DNA from: Mesorhizobium sp. ES1-4
Lineage (GTDB): Bacteria > Pseudomonadota > Alphaproteobacteria > Rhizobiales > Rhizobiaceae
Assembly (NCBI RefSeq): GCF_020164745.1
Contig: NZ_JAIUGV010000005.1
Coordinates: forward strand, 62,001-126,000
DNA: 64,000 bases
Direction of reading: 5' to 3'
Under the pieces are notes generated by a model. The model saw only the letters and a program-made list of their open reading frames with translations. It was not told where the DNA came from and searched no databases. A program made the position numbers and the translations under genes. Of this stretch, positions 34,650 through 45,333 are shown one piece after another (position 1 is the stretch's first letter; each line of letters starts with the position of its first letter).

Positions 34650-35807
34650 ATGAAGACCGGCCTCACCACATCGGTGATCTTGCATGCGGCGGTGCTGGTC
34701 TTCGGCCTGTTCACCCTGTCGGCGCCGGCCGCGCTTCCGTCCGTTGACGTGGAGTCGGTCGCTGTCGACATCGTGCCGATGGAGGCCATCGCGCAGACCT
34801 TGCAGGGCGACAAGAAGGCCGTGATGCATGAAAAGCCGGCGCCGTTGCCGACGCAGCGTCCCGATATCGTGCCGAATGCGCAGAAGGTGGGCGAAAACAG
34901 CGTCGACACGGAAAAGCCGATAACGCCGGAAGCAAAGCCGAAACCGGTCGACACGACCTCGGCTCCGGCGCCGGCGCCGACCCCGAAGGAAATCTCGAAG
35001 ACCGAGGACGTGCCGAAGCCGCGGGAAAAGCCGAAGCCCATCCCCGCGACGGAAGTGGCGCCCGCGCCGCAGCCCAAGGAAGACGTGAAGCCCGAGCCGG
35101 TCAAGCAGACGGAGCCCAAGCCGACGCCGGCCAAGCCGGCGCCGACTCCGCCGCCGCAGGACAAGACCGCGGCTATCGATCCGACGCCCGAGGTCAAGCC
35201 GGATGCCGTCGCCGAGGCCATTGCCAAGGAGCCGCCGCCCGAAGAGACCCCATTGCCGAGTTCAGCGCCGGCACCGGAAGCCCGGCCAAAGCCGCAGCAG
35301 GCACAGGCAGAAAGCGCCAAGGCGCCTGAACGCAAGGATGCCGACAAGCCGGTCAAGGAAGCGTCATCCAAGCCAAGGTCCGACGACAAGCAATTCAACG
35401 CCAATGAGATCTCGGCCCTGCTCGACAAGCAGAAGCCGTCCGGAGGCGGGGCCAAGCGCTCGACCCAGCAGGCGTCGCTCGGCGGCGACAAGGATCAGGG
35501 ACAGAAGTTGTCGAAGTCGGAGCAGGGCGCCCTGGAAAGCCAGTTGGGCGGTTGCTGGACCTTGCCGGCAGGCCTGGAAGGTTCGGAGAATTTCGTCGTC
35601 GTGGTCCGTTTCACCCTGAACACGTCCGGCAAGCTCGACAGCCGCCCGTCCGTGGAGAAATCGAGCGGCAATCGGCAGTTCGATGAAAGCGCCGTGCGCG
35701 CCGTCCAGAAATGCGACATGGCGGGCCTGCAGGTTCCCGCCGGCAAGCAAGACATCTGGTCCGACATCCGGGTCACGTTCGACCCAAGGGAAATGCTCGG
35801 CCTCTAG
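34650..35807 (+). CDS. tolA: Tol-Pal energy transducer TolA
   Basis: 385 residues. One N-terminal helix ([19 protein letters not shown], residues 5-23) is followed by a long Pro/Lys/Glu/Ala-rich region (about 50-270), low in complexity and rich in KP and APTP repeats. A C-terminal domain (about 290-385) ends in the TonB/TolA-like [42 protein letters not shown]. The middle region is proline-rich rather than the Ala/Lys helix of enterics, as is usual in rhizobia. The gene starts 7 bases after tolR. The polyproline runs would need EF-P (encoded at 22.6 kb). Confidence 0.93.
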   Translation: MKTGLTTSVILHAAVLVFGLFTLSAPAALPSVDVESVAVDIVPMEAIAQTLQGDKKAVMHEKPAPLPTQRPDIVPNAQKVGENSVDTEKPITPEAKPKPVDTTSAPAPAPTPKEISKTEDVPKPREKPKPIPATEVAPAPQPKEDVKPEPVKQTEPKPTPAKPAPTPPPQDKTAAIDPTPEVKPDAVAEAIAKEPPPEETPLPSSAPAPEARPKPQQAQAESAKAPERKDADKPVKEASSKPRSDDKQFNANEISALLDKQKPSGGGAKRSTQQASLGGDKDQGQKLSKSEQGALESQLGGCWTLPAGLEGSENFVVVVRFTLNTSGKLDSRPSVEKSSGNRQFDESAVRAVQKCDMAGLQVPAGKQDIWSDIRVTFDPREMLGL

Positions 35808-35847
35808 GCCTGGCGTCCACCCAATCAAAGAAGAGAAGCGAGACGAT

Positions 35848-37158
35848 ATGCGATCTTTCCTCAAGCCGCTCCTGACGATTGCAGCCATGGCGCTGGGCAT
35901 GACAGCCATCGTTCCGGTGCCTGCGTGGGCGCTGGTCGAACTCAACGTCAACAAGGGCAATGTCGAGCCGCTGCCGATCGCCATCACGGATTTCCAGGGC
36001 GGCGATGCGCTTGGCGCGCAAATTTCCCAGATCGTCGCCGCCGACCTGAAGCGCTCCGGCCTGTTCGCGCCGATCGACAAGAGCGCCTTCATCGAGAAGA
36101 TCACCAACCCGGACGCAGCGCCCCGTTTCGACGACTGGAAGGTGATCAACGCGCAGGCGCTGGTCACCGGAAGCGTCAGCAAGGAAGCAGACGGACGCAT
36201 CCGCGCGCAGTACCGGCTGTGGGACACCTTCGCCGGACAGCAGATGGCCGGCGAGCAGTTCTTCGCCAACGACGCCAATCAGCGCCGCGTCGCCCACATA
36301 ATCGCAGACGCCATCTATGAGCGGCTGACCGGCGAGAAGGGCTATTTCGACACGCGGATCGTCTTCATCGACGAATCCGGCGCCAAGAACGCGCGCAAGA
36401 AGCGCCTTGCCATCATGGACCAGGACGGCGCCAATGTGCGCTACCTCTCGGATGGCCGGTCGATCGTGCTGACGCCACGCTTCTCGCCGAACCGTCAGGA
36501 AATCACCTACATGTCCTATGAAAGCGGCCAGCCGCGGGTCTATCTCCTGCAGATCGAGACCGGACAGCGCGAACTGGTCGGCAATTTCCCCGGCATGACG
36601 TTCGCGCCGCGCTTCTCGCCCGACGGCCAGAAGGTGATCATGAGCCTGCTGCGCGACGACGGCAATTCCAACATCTTCGCCATGGATCTGCGCAGCCGTT
36701 CGACCACGCGGCTGACCAACTCGACCGCCATCGACACCTCGCCCTCCTATTCGCCCGACGGCAGCAAGGTGGTGTTCACCTCCGACCGCGGCGGCCGCGC
36801 CCAGATCTATGTCATGGGCGCCGACGGCTCGGGCCAGACCCGCATCTCCTTCGGCGACGGCGTCTATTCGACGCCGGTGTGGTCGCCGCGCGGCGACCTC
36901 ATCGCCTTCACCAAGCAGACCGGCGGCGAATTCCAGATCGGGGTCATGAAGACCGACGGCTCTGGCGAGCGCATCCTGTCCTCCGGCTTCCAGCAGGAAG
37001 GACCGACCTGGGCGCCGAACGGCCGCGTGCTCATGTTCTTCCGTGACTCGAATGGCGGCCCGAAACTGGTTTCCGTCGATCTCACCGGCCGCAACGAGCA
37101 GCCGATTCCAACCGCCAATTTCGCTTCCGATCCGGCCTGGTCGCCGCTACTGGAATAA
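35848..37158 (+). CDS. tolB: Tol-Pal beta-propeller protein TolB
   Basis: 436 residues. The signal peptide [20 protein letters not shown] is cut near AWA. A small alpha/beta domain (about 30-165) is followed by the six-bladed propeller, seen as repeated F-S-P-(D/N)-G segments such as [35 protein letters not shown] and [17 protein letters not shown]. TolB binds Pal and TolA in the periplasm. It starts 40 bases after tolA. The four-helix-bundle gene downstream breaks the usual tolB-pal neighbourhood. Confidence 0.96.
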   Translation: MRSFLKPLLTIAAMALGMTAIVPVPAWALVELNVNKGNVEPLPIAITDFQGGDALGAQISQIVAADLKRSGLFAPIDKSAFIEKITNPDAAPRFDDWKVINAQALVTGSVSKEADGRIRAQYRLWDTFAGQQMAGEQFFANDANQRRVAHIIADAIYERLTGEKGYFDTRIVFIDESGAKNARKKRLAIMDQDGANVRYLSDGRSIVLTPRFSPNRQEITYMSYESGQPRVYLLQIETGQRELVGNFPGMTFAPRFSPDGQKVIMSLLRDDGNSNIFAMDLRSRSTTRLTNSTAIDTSPSYSPDGSKVVFTSDRGGRAQIYVMGADGSGQTRISFGDGVYSTPVWSPRGDLIAFTKQTGGEFQIGVMKTDGSGERILSSGFQQEGPTWAPNGRVLMFFRDSNGGPKLVSVDLTGRNEQPIPTANFASDPAWSPLLE

Positions 37159-37170
37159 GACGGATTTGGC

Positions 37171-37197
37171 GAATTGAAGAATTGACGAGATGGAGAA
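37171..37197. repeat. Left inverted repeat of the four-helix-bundle cassette
   Basis: GAATTGACGAGATGGAGAA (within 37179-37197) is matched by a reversed copy at 37581-37599, 16 of 19 identical. A second GAATTGAAGA at 37171-37180 also recurs reversed at the far end (37615-37624). The repeat contains the start codon of the gene. Confidence 0.6.
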
Positions 37198-37567
37198 AGC
37201 AGAAGGCTACGTTAGGCGAGCAAAGGATCTGGAGGTCTACAAGCGCGCTTACGTAGTCTCTCTCGCGGTTCACAAGGCCACGCTCGCTTTCCCCAAAATA
37301 GAGCAATATGCGCTTGCCGATCAGCTGCGGCGTTCCAGCAAAGGGATTTGCGCCAATCTGGCCGAGGGCTTTGCCAAGCAGACCCACTCCAAAGCCGAAT
37401 TCGCCCGGTTCATTTCAATGGCCATGGGGTCATGCAGCGAAGTGGAGACATGGATTTCGTACGCGTCCGACCTTGAATACATCGGGCACGGGCAACGCGA
37501 CGAGTGGCTGCAATCTTATACCCATATCTATGGAATGCTGGTGAACTTGAGAGAGAAGCTGAGGTGA
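37190..37567 (+). CDS. Four-helix bundle (S23/IVP-like) protein inserted in tol-pal
   Basis: 125 residues, the normal length of the S23 ribosomal-intervening-sequence/four-helix-bundle family. Helices show AKDLEVYKRAYVVSLAVHKAT, YALADQLRRSSKGICANLAEGF and FARFISMAMGSCSEVETWISYAS. Relatives are encoded in 23S rRNA intervening sequences, as lone genes in many genomes, and include the Avd proteins of diversity-generating retroelements. They form pentamers that bind nucleic acid. Here it sits between tolB and pal, flanked by inverted repeats, without a reverse transcriptase. No clear Shine-Dalgarno sequence precedes ATG 37190. Function is unknown. Confidence 0.88.
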   Translation: MEKAEGYVRRAKDLEVYKRAYVVSLAVHKATLAFPKIEQYALADQLRRSSKGICANLAEGFAKQTHSKAEFARFISMAMGSCSEVETWISYASDLEYIGHGQRDEWLQSYTHIYGMLVNLREKLR

Positions 37568-37580
37568 TCTCTCACGTCAG

Positions 37581-37624
37581 TTCTCCAATTCATCAATTCT
37601 CCAATCCTGCAAATCTTCAATTCC
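37581..37624. repeat. Right inverted repeat of the four-helix-bundle cassette
   Basis: Read on the minus strand the segment carries GAATTGAAGA, then GGATTGGAGAA, then GAATTGATGAATTGGAGAA. These are copies of the left repeat at 37171-37197. It begins 14 bases after the stop codon of the four-helix-bundle gene. Confidence 0.6.
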
Positions 37625-37717
37625 GTTTTTCCATACCTTGGTCGCGTTTTGGCCGCATTTCCGCCTAGGGTCCGCGCCAACTGTGGCTTACGGCCAAACG
37701 GCTGCGGACGGGCAGTC

Positions 37718-37758
37718 TAAACCAAACTTTAACCGTGTTTCTTGAATGCCGGTTAACC
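37718..37758. promoter_or_regulatory. Two CtrA-like boxes upstream of pal
   Basis: TAAACCAAACTTTAACC (37718-37734) and TTGAATGCCGGTTAACC (37742-37758) are each one mismatch from TTAA-N7-TTAACC. They lie 56-96 bases before ATG 37814. They probably belong to a promoter that serves pal independently of the inserted gene upstream. Confidence 0.45.
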
Positions 37759-37813
37759 CAAACGTGGTTACTGGGTGATCAACGAAATCACTCGAATACG
37801 AAGGAGAGGCGGC

Positions 37814-38320
37814 ATGGGCCGTATCGCAGCACTTACCAGAAATCCGGTCATGATCGCGCTGGTGGCGATGCTCGCCGTTGCCGGGTGCGCCTCGAAGAAG
37901 ACGCCGAACAGCGCGGCCGATCTCGGTCTCAACGGCGCGGGTGCCGCGACACCGGGCTCGGCGCAGGACTTCACCGTCAACATCGGCGACCGCATCTTCT
38001 TCGATACGGACTCGACCTCGATCCGTGCCGACGCCCAGACGACGCTTTCGCGCCAGGCACAGTGGCTGAACCAGTACAAGCAGTATGCCATCGTCATCGA
38101 AGGCCATGCCGACGAACGCGGCACGCGTGAATACAATCTGGCGCTTGGTGCCCGCCGCGCCGCTGCCACTCGCGACTTCCTGGTCTCCAAGGGCGTTGCG
38201 GCCAGCCGCCTCAAGACGATTTCCTACGGCAAGGAACGGCCGGTCGCCGTATGCGACGATATCTCCTGCTGGTCGCAGAACCGCCGCGCCGTCACCACGC
38301 TCAGCGGCGCCGGCTCCTGA
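37814..38320 (+). CDS. pal: Peptidoglycan-associated lipoprotein Pal
   Basis: 168 residues. The signal peptide ends in the lipobox LAVAGC (near 24-29), so the mature protein is lipidated on that cysteine. The OmpA-like domain includes IFFDTDSTSIRADAQTTL and EGHADERGTREYNLALGARR (near 98-117), the meso-diaminopimelate-binding signature. Pal anchors the outer membrane to peptidoglycan and binds TolB. AAGGAGAGG precedes ATG 37814. Two CtrA-like boxes lie upstream and an intrinsic terminator lies between it and cpoB. Confidence 0.97.
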   Translation: MGRIAALTRNPVMIALVAMLAVAGCASKKTPNSAADLGLNGAGAATPGSAQDFTVNIGDRIFFDTDSTSIRADAQTTLSRQAQWLNQYKQYAIVIEGHADERGTREYNLALGARRAAATRDFLVSKGVAASRLKTISYGKERPVAVCDDISCWSQNRRAVTTLSGAGS

Positions 38321-38447
38321 CGCACGACCGAAGATCAAATTCGGTCTTCGGAAACGATCATGCGCGGGTAACAAACGGCTGCGGCGTCCCGTTGCGCGTC
38401 CACCGACGCGGCGTCCGTAGGCGGCAAAAATACAACACCTCTTTGCG

Positions 38448-38474
38448 AAAGGCGGCCTGCGGGCCGCCTTTTTC
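38448..38474 (+). terminator. Intrinsic terminator after pal
   Basis: AAGGCGGCC / GGCCGCCTT pair over a short loop, followed by TTTT. It lies about 130 bases after the pal stop and before cpoB, so cpoB probably has its own promoter or is fed by read-through. Confidence 0.8.
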
Positions 38475-38599
38475 ATATCCTGAGGCCAGAAACAAAATTT
38501 GGCCGAAGTCTCGCGCCCTGCTATGAGCCGAGGGCGCTTGGCTGGTCTCAGATCGATTGGAAGGCGCAAACAAGCTAACGATTGGACGGCGAGAGGCAC

Positions 38600-39694
38600 A
38601 TGCATTTGAGATCGGTTCTGAGCGGCACGCTTGCGCTGCTGCTTTTATCAGGCGTAACCGCCTTGGCGAGCGGCACGGGGCAATCAACCGAGAGCGGTTT
38701 TTCCTTCCATCTGCCGACACTTGAGTTGCCCAGCCTTTTCGGTGAGAAGAAAAAGCAGGATCAGGTCCAGCTCGCGCAGTCGAGTGGTGCCGGCGGGACC
38801 GGGCTCGAGGACCAATTGCGCCAGTTGAACGGCAAGGTCGAGGAACTTAATTTCCAGGTCCTGCAGATGCAGGAACAGATCCGCAAACAGCAGGAAGACA
38901 ACGAGTTTCGCTTCCAGCAGCTGGAAGGCGGCTCGCAAGGTGGACAGCCGCCGGCGCAGAAGAAATCGGATGCCACCACCGGAACCAGCACCGATGTGGC
39001 CTCGGCCCCGGCAACCCAGGCGCCGGCTGATGCCGGCGCCGCGTCCGGCAGCGATCAATCCGCGGGCGGCAAGACGGTCGAGGACGTCATCGTCGAATCA
39101 CCCGATGGCGACCCCGGCAAGGTGATCCCCGGTAGGGGGGCGCCCGAAAAGACCTTTGGCTCCATCACCGTCGACAAGAATGGCAATGTGATCGACGCCG
39201 GTGGCAGCACGCAGTCGACCTCGGCGGCACAGGACACGGCGCCAGCCACTGGTGCACCCGCCAAGGCCGGCAAGTCCGCCGGCACGGTGGTCGCGGCTCT
39301 GCCCGCCACCAACAATCCCGAAGAGCTCTATCGAAATTCCTACCAGTTCATCCTCTCGGGCGATTACGGCACCGCCGAGCAGGGTTTCCGCGATCATATT
39401 TCCCGCTTCCCCAAGGACGCCAAGACGGCGGACGCGCATTATTGGCTCGGGGAATCGCTGCTAGGCCAGCAGAAGTACCGCGATGCGGCGGAAGTCTTCC
39501 TCGCCGCCAGCAAGGACTATCCCAAGGCCAAGAAAGCACCCGACATGCTGTTGAAGCTCGGCGTGTCGCTGGTCGGCCTCAAGCAGCATGATGTCGCCTG
39601 CGCCACCTTCAGCGAGGTCGGCAAGCGCTATCCCGACATTTCAAACACACTCAAGGAACGCGTCAAGCAGGAGAAGGCCCTGGCCGCGTGCTGA
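38600..39694 (+). CDS. cpoB: Cell division coordinator CpoB (YbgF)
   Basis: 364 residues. A signal peptide at the N-terminus (VLSGTLALLLLSGVTALA) is followed by a short coiled coil (GLEDQLRQLNGKVEELNFQV, near 70-110) that trimerises the protein. A Ser/Ala/Thr-rich linker and C-terminal TPRs (NPEELYRNSYQFILSGDYGTAEQGF, DAHYWLGESLLGQQKYRDAA) complete it. CpoB links Tol-Pal with penicillin-binding-protein activity at division. ATG 38600 is preferred to TTG 38582. The linker is longer than in enterics. Confidence 0.93.
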   Translation: MHLRSVLSGTLALLLLSGVTALASGTGQSTESGFSFHLPTLELPSLFGEKKKQDQVQLAQSSGAGGTGLEDQLRQLNGKVEELNFQVLQMQEQIRKQQEDNEFRFQQLEGGSQGGQPPAQKKSDATTGTSTDVASAPATQAPADAGAASGSDQSAGGKTVEDVIVESPDGDPGKVIPGRGAPEKTFGSITVDKNGNVIDAGGSTQSTSAAQDTAPATGAPAKAGKSAGTVVAALPATNNPEELYRNSYQFILSGDYGTAEQGFRDHISRFPKDAKTADAHYWLGESLLGQQKYRDAAEVFLAASKDYPKAKKAPDMLLKLGVSLVGLKQHDVACATFSEVGKRYPDISNTLKERVKQEKALAAC

Positions 39695-39706
39695 TATTTC
39701 CCGGGC

Positions 39707-41104
39707 ATGTCGTGGCCCCCAACCCCGGGCGACATGATGCCCGACGCCGAGCCTGATCTTTCGACAAGATTGTTTTCGCATATCGATTTTACCAACGGCG
39801 CCGTTGCGGCCGTCTCGGGCGGCAGTGACTCGACCGCGCTCCTTCTCCTTCTCAAACAGCATCTCGACCGAACCGAACCGTCCGCCAGGCTGCTGGCCGT
39901 TACGGTCGATCACGGCTTGCGGCCGGGTTCGGCTGCCGAGGCGCGTGCCGTGGCGAAGCTTTGCGCGGAACGCGGCGTCGCACACCGCGTCCTGGCCTGG
40001 TCGGGAGAAAAACCGTCGACCGGCCTGCCGGCGGCAGCGCGCGAGGCGCGCTACCGGCTGCTGGCCAGCGCCGCCCGGGCGGAAGGCATTGGCCTGATCG
40101 TGACCGGACACACATTGGACGACCAGGCCGAGACGGTGTTGATGCGGCGCGAGCGCAGCGATGCGGCCCGCGAAGAGGGGCGTGGCCTTGCCGGCATGGC
40201 ACCCGCCACCTTGCATGACTGGCGCGACTGGATCGTGCGGCCGCTTCTTGGCGTGAGGCGCCATGCGCTGCGCGATTACCTGCGGCGCCAAAAGGTCGGC
40301 TGGGCCGAGGACCCGACCAATGCCGACGAAGCCTTCGAGCGGCCGCGCATGCGGGCAACCCTTGCCGGCGAGGCCGGCGCACAGCGCATGAACGACGCGC
40401 TGGCGTTGGCAGCACGGGAGGCCGACGTCCGCACGCGGCTTGGCGCCGAGGCCGCCTCTCTGGTCGAACGCTTCGCCAGCCAGCCGACGGCAGGCCTCAT
40501 CCGTCTCGATCCGGCCCTGCTCAGCGCCGGCGACGACAGGGCGGCCGTCTACGCACTGCGCATTCTGCTGGCGACATCAGGGGGAATTGCCTTGCTGCCG
40601 GACCAGGCTCGCAGCGAGGCGCTGCTTGTCCGGCTGAAGGCCGGATTTCTTTGCGCCACATTGTCGCGGACGGTGGTCGATTTCAGGCGCGCCGGCATCT
40701 TTCTGCGCCGCGAGATGCGCAACCTGCCGGCGACAGTGGCAGCGGTCGACGCCGCCATCTGGGACGGTCGTCGCCAAATCACGTTGAACGACGCCAGCGG
40801 CACATTGTTGATCGCCCCGTTCGGGGCGGCGGCGGCGAAGCGGCGGGTTGTTGATCGGGGTGAAGCCCCGCCAAGCCTCGTTCGGGCGGCGTTGGCAGCT
40901 GAACCAGTCTCGCGGCAAGCCGTCGAGAAGACCGGCCCAGCGCCCGATTGGCCGACATCGCAAGGGTTCGCGGCCGTGCCGGTCGTTGCTCCCTTTGCCC
41001 GCTTCCTGCCGTCCTTCGATCTGGCCCCGGCGCGTGCCGTCGCCGCGCTAACCGGCGCGACGCCCCCACCTGCCTCGCCATTGCGTGGCCACAGTGCCGG
41101 TTGA
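39707..41104 (+). CDS. tilS: tRNA(Ile)-lysidine synthetase TilS
   Basis: 465 residues. The ATP-pyrophosphatase loop is AAVSGGSDSTALLLLL near residues 34-49, followed by VTVDHGLRPGS and TGHTLDDQAETVLMR. TilS puts lysidine on C34 of the tRNA-Ile that reads AUA, an essential modification. The C-terminal substrate-binding part is less conserved, as usual. It starts 12 bases after cpoB; ATG 39737 is a second possible start. Confidence 0.95.
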   Translation: MSWPPTPGDMMPDAEPDLSTRLFSHIDFTNGAVAAVSGGSDSTALLLLLKQHLDRTEPSARLLAVTVDHGLRPGSAAEARAVAKLCAERGVAHRVLAWSGEKPSTGLPAAAREARYRLLASAARAEGIGLIVTGHTLDDQAETVLMRRERSDAAREEGRGLAGMAPATLHDWRDWIVRPLLGVRRHALRDYLRRQKVGWAEDPTNADEAFERPRMRATLAGEAGAQRMNDALALAAREADVRTRLGAEAASLVERFASQPTAGLIRLDPALLSAGDDRAAVYALRILLATSGGIALLPDQARSEALLVRLKAGFLCATLSRTVVDFRRAGIFLRREMRNLPATVAAVDAAIWDGRRQITLNDASGTLLIAPFGAAAAKRRVVDRGEAPPSLVRAALAAEPVSRQAVEKTGPAPDWPTSQGFAAVPVVAPFARFLPSFDLAPARAVAALTGATPPPASPLRGHSAG

Positions 41105-41226
41105 TGCTGCGCGAAAGCTTAACCCAGACATGCTGTTCTGCTTGGCAAGGGGGGACGCTCTCCCTATGTTAGGCCCAAGTTTCCTCTCATGATGCAGTCC
41201 GCTCGCGGGCTCCAACGGGACAATTG

Positions 41227-43152
<1,926 letters not shown>

Positions 43153-43155
<3 letters not shown>

Positions 43156-43256
43156 AGCGGTTCAGCGTTTGATAGAATCGCTGCACCGCTCTAACTCTTT
43201 GTTTTCACGCAATTCCGGACGGAAAACCGCTACGCACTTTTCCTGGAATTGCTCTA
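43153..43256. repeat. Mesorhizobium-type intergenic repeat after ftsH
   Basis: TAGAGCGGT (43153-43161) pairs with ACCGCTCTA (43185-43193). A second stem pairs GCAATTCC with GGAATTGC, with inner GGAAAA / TTTTCC (43209-43252). This two-hairpin layout is common between genes in rhizobia. It begins in the ftsH stop codon. Confidence 0.7.
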
Positions 43257-43280
43257 GGTATCGAACGTACGTAGGAGCAT

Positions 43281-43349
43281 CATCCTCGGGCTTGACCCAC
43301 TGCTGTCCAATCCGCTTAACCGGACAGCAGTGGAATAAGCCCGAGGATG
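43281..43349. repeat. Long inverted repeat with 28-base arms
   Basis: The 28-base arms 43281-43308 and 43322-43349 match at 25 positions; the three mismatches are one block in the middle. The loop has 13 bases. The outer part CATCCTCGGGCTT / AAGCCCGAGGATG is a common rhizobial palindrome, while the inner CCACTGCTGTCC / GGACAGCAGTGG looks like a separate insert. Confidence 0.75.
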
Positions 43350-43400
43350 ACGACTCGCCGTCTGCGGGCGGTGAATAGCCGTATCCGCCGTGTTCGATCG

Positions 43401-43859
43401 TTATGACTCAGCTTTCAGCCGCGCATTGCAGAGGCTGTAATAGCCGCCGCCCTTCTGGATCCAGCGAAGGCCGTTCAGCGTACCTGCGTCCTTGTTGCCG
43501 TGGTAACCCTGCAGGCAGGTCTTCATCCGCGCCTTCGCGGGTTTTTCGGTCTTGAACTCCGCGGCGAGGGTGGTCGGGAATGTCACGCCCGCCGGCGCTA
43601 CCGTGGGGGCGACCGCCGCGCTGGCTTCCTTTTTCGGCTGCGGCTCAGTCTTGATCGTATCCGCGCTGACACTGTCTGTAGCGGGCGTCGCGCATTTCTC
43701 CTTGCGGAAAGCGGCCCAGTCCATGCCGTCCAGAGTGCCGCCTTCCTTAGCTGCCCTGTAGGTCTCTCCGCATTCCTTCATAGTCAGTGCGCTTGCAGGG
43801 GCGACGCCCCAAGCGATCAATGCGGTCACACCCAATATCGCCAACTTCAAACTGGACAT
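43401..43859 (-). CDS. Exported two-module cysteine protein
   Basis: 152 residues with a signal peptide cut near ASA (residue 24). The mature protein holds two copies of a roughly 27-30-residue module bounded by cysteines: C30-C56 (CGETYRAAKEGGTLDGMDW...) and C115-C144 (CLQGYHGNKDAGTLNGLRW...), joined by a Pro/Lys/Ala linker. The same modules occur in four copies in the protein at 44094-44966. The shared pattern is C-x3-Y-x3-K-x2-G/N-T/A-L-x-G-x2-W. Function is unknown; a disulfide-closed periplasmic domain is inferred. No family is recognised. Confidence 0.8.
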   Translation of the reverse strand: MSSLKLAILGVTALIAWGVAPASALTMKECGETYRAAKEGGTLDGMDWAAFRKEKCATPATDSVSADTIKTEPQPKKEASAAVAPTVAPAGVTFPTTLAAEFKTEKPAKARMKTCLQGYHGNKDAGTLNGLRWIQKGGGYYSLCNARLKAES

Positions 43860-44037
43860 AAATCCTCCTGATTGCTACGAGTCCGATGTCTTTTTGTATA
43901 CTGTTTGTTCCTTATATGTTCAATCGGAATCTTTGCGAGCTACTTATAGGCCCGGCGGAGGGAAGTGGGTTGATGATGCCGGTCGCTCCCGCCAGATGCC
44001 GATGCGAGCAGGGGCCGCGGCATCTTCGCGAGCAACA

Positions 44038-44071
44038 AAAAGGCCCGCGCACGTCACGGTGCACGGGCCTT
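44038..44071 (-). terminator. Intrinsic terminator of the four-module cysteine protein gene
   Basis: On the minus strand the stem AAGGCCCGTGCAC / GTGCGCGGGCCTT (12 of 13 paired) is followed by TTTTT. It lies 22 bases after the gene's stop. Confidence 0.85.
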
Positions 44072-44093
44072 CCTTCTTCGAACAATTAGGCGA

Positions 44094-44966
44094 TCAGCCC
44101 TTCAGCTTGGCATTGCAGAGGCTGTAGAAGCCGCCGCCCTTCTGGATCCACTTCAGGCCGCCGAGCGCATTGGCGTCCTTGAGGACATAGTACTGGTCGA
44201 GGCAGGTGTGCATGCGGCCCTTTCCGGGGGTCTCGCTGGCATACTTGGCCGAGATCGCGGACGGGAAGGTGACGCCCTTGGGCGCTACGGTCGTCGGCTT
44301 CGCCGGTTCCTTGGTGTAGTTCGCCTCGCTCGGAGCGGGCACGCTGTCGTCTTCCGAGGCGCTGGCGCCGCATTCGCTCTTGCGGAAGTCGTTCCACTTC
44401 ATGCCCTTCAGCGTGTTCGCCGTCTTGGCCGCCTGGTACTTGGTGCTGCACTCGGCCATGCTCAGACCCTTGCCTGTGGCGGCCGGTGTGGTGGTGGTCG
44501 CAGCCTTGGTGGTCGCCGGCTTGGTGGTGTCGGCTGCGGCTGCGCCAGCGGCGCATTCGGCTTTGCGGAAGTCGTTCCACTTCATGCCGTTCAGCGTGCC
44601 GGCCGCCTTGGCCGCCTGGTACTTGGTGCTGCATTCCTTGGCGGTTAGGCCCTTGGCCGTGCTGTCGGCAGCTGCGGCGGCAGCCTTGGTTGTCGTGGCA
44701 GGCTTCGTCTCGGCCGCCTTGGTTGTGGCTGCCTTGGTTGTGGCTGCCTTGGTTGTGGCCGCCTTGGTGTCCGTGGTGGCCGCGGCGTCGGTACCGCATT
44801 GCGCCTTGCGGAACTGGTTCCAAGTCGCCCCGGCAAGTGTCCCCGCGTCCTTGGCGGCGTTATACTTCGTGCTGCACTCGGCCATCGTCAGCGCGTTGGC
44901 TGGCGCGGCCAGGAACAACGTCGCGACGGCTAGGCCGGTCAGAGTGGCAATTCGGTGGATGAGCAT
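44094..44966 (-). CDS. Exported four-module cysteine protein with Thr/Ala linkers
   Basis: 290 residues. A signal peptide cut near ANA (residue 25) is followed by three near-identical modules with cysteines 26 apart: C31-C57, C112-C138 and C173-C199 (CSTKYQAAKAAGTLNGMKW type). A fourth diverged module, C255-C284, has a three-residue insert and ends GGGFYSLC. Linkers are low complexity, with tandem TTKAA repeats near 71-85. The smaller paralogue 235 bases away has one copy of each module type. The modules may bind cell-wall or polysaccharide ligands, but this is a guess. A terminator follows. Confidence 0.8.
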   Translation of the reverse strand: MLIHRIATLTGLAVATLFLAAPANALTMAECSTKYNAAKDAGTLAGATWNQFRKAQCGTDAAATTDTKAATTKAATTKAATTKAAETKPATTTKAAAAAADSTAKGLTAKECSTKYQAAKAAGTLNGMKWNDFRKAECAAGAAAADTTKPATTKAATTTTPAATGKGLSMAECSTKYQAAKTANTLKGMKWNDFRKSECGASASEDDSVPAPSEANYTKEPAKPTTVAPKGVTFPSAISAKYASETPGKGRMHTCLDQYYVLKDANALGGLKWIQKGGGFYSLCNAKLKG

Positions 44967-45333
44967 AGCGTTTCTCCATGGCTGCAGCCCATTGTACGTC
45001 CCGGCAAATCAATAACGCTCAACGGTCGGTTGCGCCAGATGCCAAGTGGCGTATATATCACCGAAAGTCGTGTTCTAACGACAAGGTGATGAAATCATTC
45101 GGCCTTACGGCCTTCGGGACAAGAATTTCCGGTGTGCAACCGCGGCGCACGGCTCGCAAAACTGGTATATGTGGCGCAACAGTGTCCCATGAACGGCTGC
45201 GGCCATGTTGTGCGCATTGCACAACAATGATTTTCTAAGGATTGGTAACATACAATCACACAATGTGATCAATGCGCGGCCGCCAATTGTGGCAAGACGT
45301 GCCGGCTAAGGACAATCGGGGATACTGGCTAGA
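44967..45333. other. Intergenic region before glmM
   Basis: No gene is supported in these 367 bases. There is a perfect 7-base stem GTTGTGC-GCATT-GCACAAC (45207-45225) and an ATCACACAATGTGAT-like symmetric site near 45254-45268, either of which could regulate glmM. No strong Shine-Dalgarno sequence precedes ATG 45334. Confidence 0.5.

Noticed and set aside
37190..37567. A diversity-generating retroelement (Avd accessory gene)
   Set aside because: No reverse transcriptase, template repeat or variable repeat is nearby; the protein fits the general four-helix-bundle family.
45250..45272. A CRP-type site before glmM
   Set aside because: The half-sites point the wrong way (TCACA then TGTGA, too close together) for the TGTGA-N6-TCACA consensus.
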